Below are positions 61,347-64,000 of a stretch of 64,000 nucleotides of DNA, one piece after another. The number at the start of each line of letters is the position of its first letter. Within the stretch, counting starts at the first letter, position 1. The stretch is from Pseudomonas pisciculturae. GTDB taxonomy: Bacteria > Pseudomonadota > Gammaproteobacteria > Pseudomonadales > Pseudomonadaceae. Under the pieces are notes generated by a model, which was given only the letters and a program-made list of their open reading frames with translations, did no database searches and had not been told where the DNA came from. Location: positions 186,001 to 250,000 of the forward strand of contig NZ_JACVZE010000007.1 of assembly GCF_015461805.1 (NCBI RefSeq). Direction: 5' to 3'. The translations under genes were made by a program, and so were the position numbers.

Positions 61347-62757
61347 TGATTTCGAGTCGGCCCAATAGCATGCCGAGCGACAGAATCCACTTGGCCGCAT
61401 CCGGCAGGCTGGCGAAGTTGCCGGCCGGGCCGATGGTCTCCCCCAGCCCTGGGCCGACGCCAGACACAGTGCTGGCCGCGCCAGTCAGTGCGGTCATCCA
61501 ATCCAGGCCCAGCAGCGACAAGGCCAGGGCAATGGCGCAGATGGTGATGGCGAAGAAAAACGAGAACGTCAGGATCGACCGCACAATTTCTTCATCAAGC
61601 CGGTGGCCGTTGTACTTCTGCTTGATCACCGCACGCGGGTGAATCAGCTGGTTCAAGTTGGCCTTGAGCAGGATATAGGCGACCTGGAAGCGGAAGATCT
61701 TGATCCCGCCCGCCGTCGACCCCGAGCAACCGCCGATAAAGCCCAGGTAGAAAAACAGCATCAGTGAGAAATTGCCCCACAGGCTGTAGTCCCCCAGTGC
61801 AAAACCGGTGGTGGTCACCACGGAGGTTACGTTCAACGCCACATGGCGAAGGGCGTCCAGCCAATGCAGGTTGGTGGTCCACCAGTACCAGGTGCCGAGC
61901 ACCAGCCAAGTCACCAGCAGCAAACCCAGCAGCCCTTGCACTTGTTGGTCCTTGATCAACGCCCGACGGTTGCCGCGCAAGGTGGCTACATACAGGGTGA
62001 ACGGCAGGCTGCCGAGGATCATCACCACCACCGCCACCCAATGCACCGCCGGTTGTTTCCAGTGGGCCAGGGATTCATCGGAGGTGGAGAACCCACCGGT
62101 GGAAATCGCCGACATCGCATGATTGATCGCATCGAACAGGCCCATGCCCGCCCACCAGAATGCCAGGCTGCCCAAAATGGTGATGCCTACATACGCCGCC
62201 ACGATCAGCCGCGCCACCATGTGGGAGCGGGGCATGACTTTTTCAGAGCGGTCCGAGGATTCGGTCTGGAACAGGCGCATGCCACCAATGCGCAGCAGCG
62301 GCAGGATCGCCACCGCCATGCCGATAAAGCCGATACCGCCGAGCCAGTGCAGCAGCGAGCGCCACATCAGGATGCCCGGCGACATGTTGTCCAGCCCGCT
62401 CAGCACGGTGGAACCGGTGGCGGTGATGCCGGACATGCTTTCAAAAAACGAGTCGGTGTAGCTGATGTGCTGGGTCAGCAAAAACGGCAGGGCGGCGAAG
62501 ATACACACCACTACCCAGCTTGTAACGGTGAGCAGGTACATGTCCCTGGGGCGCAGGTGTACATGCTCGGGGCGACCGGGGATCACCAGAGCCAGGCCGG
62601 CGATAAAGGTGATCAGGCTGGCCCACAGGAACGAGGGCAGGTCGCGGGTGCGTTCGAAGATCACCAGCGTGGCCATGGGCACGACCATGGCGATCGCGAG
62701 GGTGATCAGGAAGATGCCGATGATGAAACCGATGATGCGTAGGGTCGGCAACGCCAT
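61303..62757 (-). CDS. trkH: Trk potassium uptake protein TrkH/TrkG
   Basis: A 484-residue potassium channel subunit. It has repeated membrane-pore-membrane units with filter-like segments (SMSGITATGSTVLSG; ISTGGFSTSD; VVTTTGFALGD; AASTVSGVGPGLGE). It works with cytosolic TrkA, which is not encoded here. ATG 62757 is used; no strong ribosome site is seen. Confidence 0.94.
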   Translation of the reverse strand: MALPTLRIIGFIIGIFLITLAIAMVVPMATLVIFERTRDLPSFLWASLITFIAGLALVIPGRPEHVHLRPRDMYLLTVTSWVVVCIFAALPFLLTQHISYTDSFFESMSGITATGSTVLSGLDNMSPGILMWRSLLHWLGGIGFIGMAVAILPLLRIGGMRLFQTESSDRSEKVMPRSHMVARLIVAAYVGITILGSLAFWWAGMGLFDAINHAMSAISTGGFSTSDESLAHWKQPAVHWVAVVVMILGSLPFTLYVATLRGNRRALIKDQQVQGLLGLLLVTWLVLGTWYWWTTNLHWLDALRHVALNVTSVVTTTGFALGDYSLWGNFSLMLFFYLGFIGGCSGSTAGGIKIFRFQVAYILLKANLNQLIHPRAVIKQKYNGHRLDEEIVRSILTFSFFFAITICAIALALSLLGLDWMTALTGAASTVSGVGPGLGETIGPAGNFASLPDAAKWILSLGMLLGRLEIITVFVLCIPAFWRH

Positions 62758-62906
62758 GAAGTGAACTCAAAATAGGGCAGAGGCGCCATTCTACCTGCGG
62801 CGCAGGGCATGTAAACCGCGCTCGCTCTGGCCTGTAGCTATGTAGTGCCAGGCGTTTCCTGGATGGCGGCACGATGGCGGCTACTTTCCCTCTTTGAGAT
62901 GCCACG

Positions 62907-64000
62907 ATGCCGTCTGATTCATTAATACCCGCACCCCTGATCGTAAACGACACGCAGCAACAGGTCACCTTGCGTGGCCAATGGCTTGCGCTCAATCGAC
63001 AGATCGTCGAGCAGTTCCAGCCGCCGCCGACGTTTCATTCATTCGTGCAGCATGAGTTCGAGCAAGCCTTCCCGACGTTGACGCCTGGTCTCGATGTGCG
63101 CCAGGGCTTCATCCAATTGCCTCAAAGCGAGGTGCCCACGCCATCCGAAGCGGTATTGCTGCCTTCGCTGCTGGACGCGGTGGTGCAACGTCTTATTGCT
63201 CAACAGCCTTCGACTTACGAGAGCCGCATGGCCACTTTGTTTCGGCGCCCGGCCATTGGCGACGATTTGCAGTCGCTGGTCGGCGTTACCCCGGCTGGCC
63301 TTGATAAATTCCTTGACCGTCTGGCCGAGGGGGCGTCGACGTACTTTTCGGCCTATATGGATGCCTATTGGGCCCGCCCGCGCAGCCCGGCCGATACGCG
63401 TACCCAGAAACAATGGTTGGTGCACACCCATACCGAACGGTTGGCAGCAGAGGTAGCGCTGCTTGGCGCGGACGGCTTACTCAGCCCCGCAGCCCAGGAG
63501 GTGTTCGCGCAGGTGCGGCTTTACCCTGAGGCCCAGGCACGGCAGGTGCTGCGGGCTGACCGGCCGTGCGTCTACGCGGTTGCCCTCAGCGGTGGTTTGA
63601 CGCTGTGCGGGGCATTTGTGCTGACTGCCAGGGACCCGGAGCAAACCGTGGTCAGGCCTGTGAGTGAGGTCCAGCCGGTCAGGGTGCGCCCGGTGGACCC
63701 GAGCATGAACCTGGGCACGGTGTTGTTGTTTCTCCCGGGCACCGGCCTTGAGGCGTTTGACTCCCTGGCCAGCCTTGACCGTGAGCTGCATCGGCGTTTG
63801 AACCACGCCGTAGAATTTGCCGGTGTGCTGGACTTGCTGGCAGAAACCGAGCAAGCCCATGGCCTGGCCCTTCATCGCCAGCGAAAGGATACGGGGCAGG
63901 TGACGTACCTGGAGCGGCTGGACTCACCGTTCAACTACAGCATTGAAACCCAATGCCAACTGATACAGGACAACTGCATCGCCACGCTTACGCGCTACCA
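62907..64000 (+). CDS. N-terminal part of a large DUF6543-type (dermonecrotic-toxin-domain) protein, runs off window
   Basis: The frame stays open from ATG 62907 to the end of the window, 364 codons. It starts MPSDSLIPAPLIVNDTQQQV and has no signal peptide. Segments such as LLFLPGTGLEAFDSLASLDREL and SPFNYSIETQCQLIQDNCIATL look like the N-terminal region of very large Pseudomonas proteins annotated with DUF6543 or a dermonecrotic toxin domain (from memory). These often carry C-terminal effector modules. The C-terminus and the toxic domain are not visible here. Confidence 0.6.
   Translation, partial: MPSDSLIPAPLIVNDTQQQVTLRGQWLALNRQIVEQFQPPPTFHSFVQHEFEQAFPTLTPGLDVRQGFIQLPQSEVPTPSEAVLLPSLLDAVVQRLIAQQPSTYESRMATLFRRPAIGDDLQSLVGVTPAGLDKFLDRLAEGASTYFSAYMDAYWARPRSPADTRTQKQWLVHTHTERLAAEVALLGADGLLSPAAQEVFAQVRLYPEAQARQVLRADRPCVYAVALSGGLTLCGAFVLTARDPEQTVVRPVSEVQPVRVRPVDPSMNLGTVLLFLPGTGLEAFDSLASLDRELHRRLNHAVEFAGVLDLLAETEQAHGLALHRQRKDTGQVTYLERLDSPFNYSIETQCQLIQDNCIATLTRY

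Overview
The window is a 64 kb stretch of a high-GC gammaproteobacterial chromosome that looks like the Pseudomonas fluorescens group. The evidence is the order pal-cpoB-queE-queC-tRNA-Lys, a GcsR-controlled second glycine-cleavage operon, an arcDABC operon followed by a DUF5064 gene, a cpxR-spy-cpxA locus, and eleven REP/REPIN palindromes of the TGTGGGAG...GGCTTGC type that litter fluorescens-group genomes. No rRNA, CRISPR array, transposase or prophage was seen. One tRNA is present.

Layout. 1-2822: end of the tol-pal operon and two 7-deazaguanine genes. 2886-4092: tRNA-Lys, a histidine phosphatase and a small DUF7693-like protein. 4107-8100: Fur-box-controlled iron cell-surface signalling set (ECF sigma, FecR-type anti-sigma, STN-type TonB receptor). 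8409-18970: ABC importer, purU, folD, a divergent sarcosine-oxidase-type tetramer (soxBDAG-like) and an IclR regulator, which together look like an N-methyl-compound catabolic locus. 18986-24307: AraC regulator, second TonB receptor, methyltransferase and FptX-type permease, a metallophore-uptake locus. 24579-26585: nadA, an RDD membrane protein and a cold-shock protein. 26979-34878: gcvH-gcvP-sdaA-gcvT and the sigma-54 activator gcsR, with readable promoter and activator sites. 35055-42197: arginine deiminase operon arcDABC and a divergent second arcD-like gene. 42316-46927: CoA-transferase, then a Cpx-type envelope-stress system with a readable CpxR box. 47035-52807: yciI, yciB, a PHP phosphoesterase, an YciO-type protein, scpA, scpB and rluB. 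53008-54812: aroP with two TyrR/PhhR-type boxes and a Trp/Tyr-containing 20-codon upstream ORF. 54872-56754: an AT-richer two-gene RloB/AAA ATPase (AbiL-like) defence cassette. 56887-64000: pentapeptide protein, arfB, an MFS exporter, small ORFs, an Mpo1-like protein, an OruR-like regulator, trkH and the 5' part of a probable large DUF6543-type toxin that runs off the window.

How the parts work together. Two iron-acquisition loci, amino-acid uptake and catabolism (arginine, glycine/serine, aromatic amino acids) and one-carbon handling dominate. The items most worth a second look are the sarcosine-oxidase-like complex whose small subunit has lost half of the zinc ligands, the defence cassette, the aroP leader, the metallophore locus with an embedded methyltransferase, the regulatory architecture of the gcv and arc operons, and the chimeric REPINs. 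All family assignments come from reading the translated sequences and from memory of the families; no database search was run.
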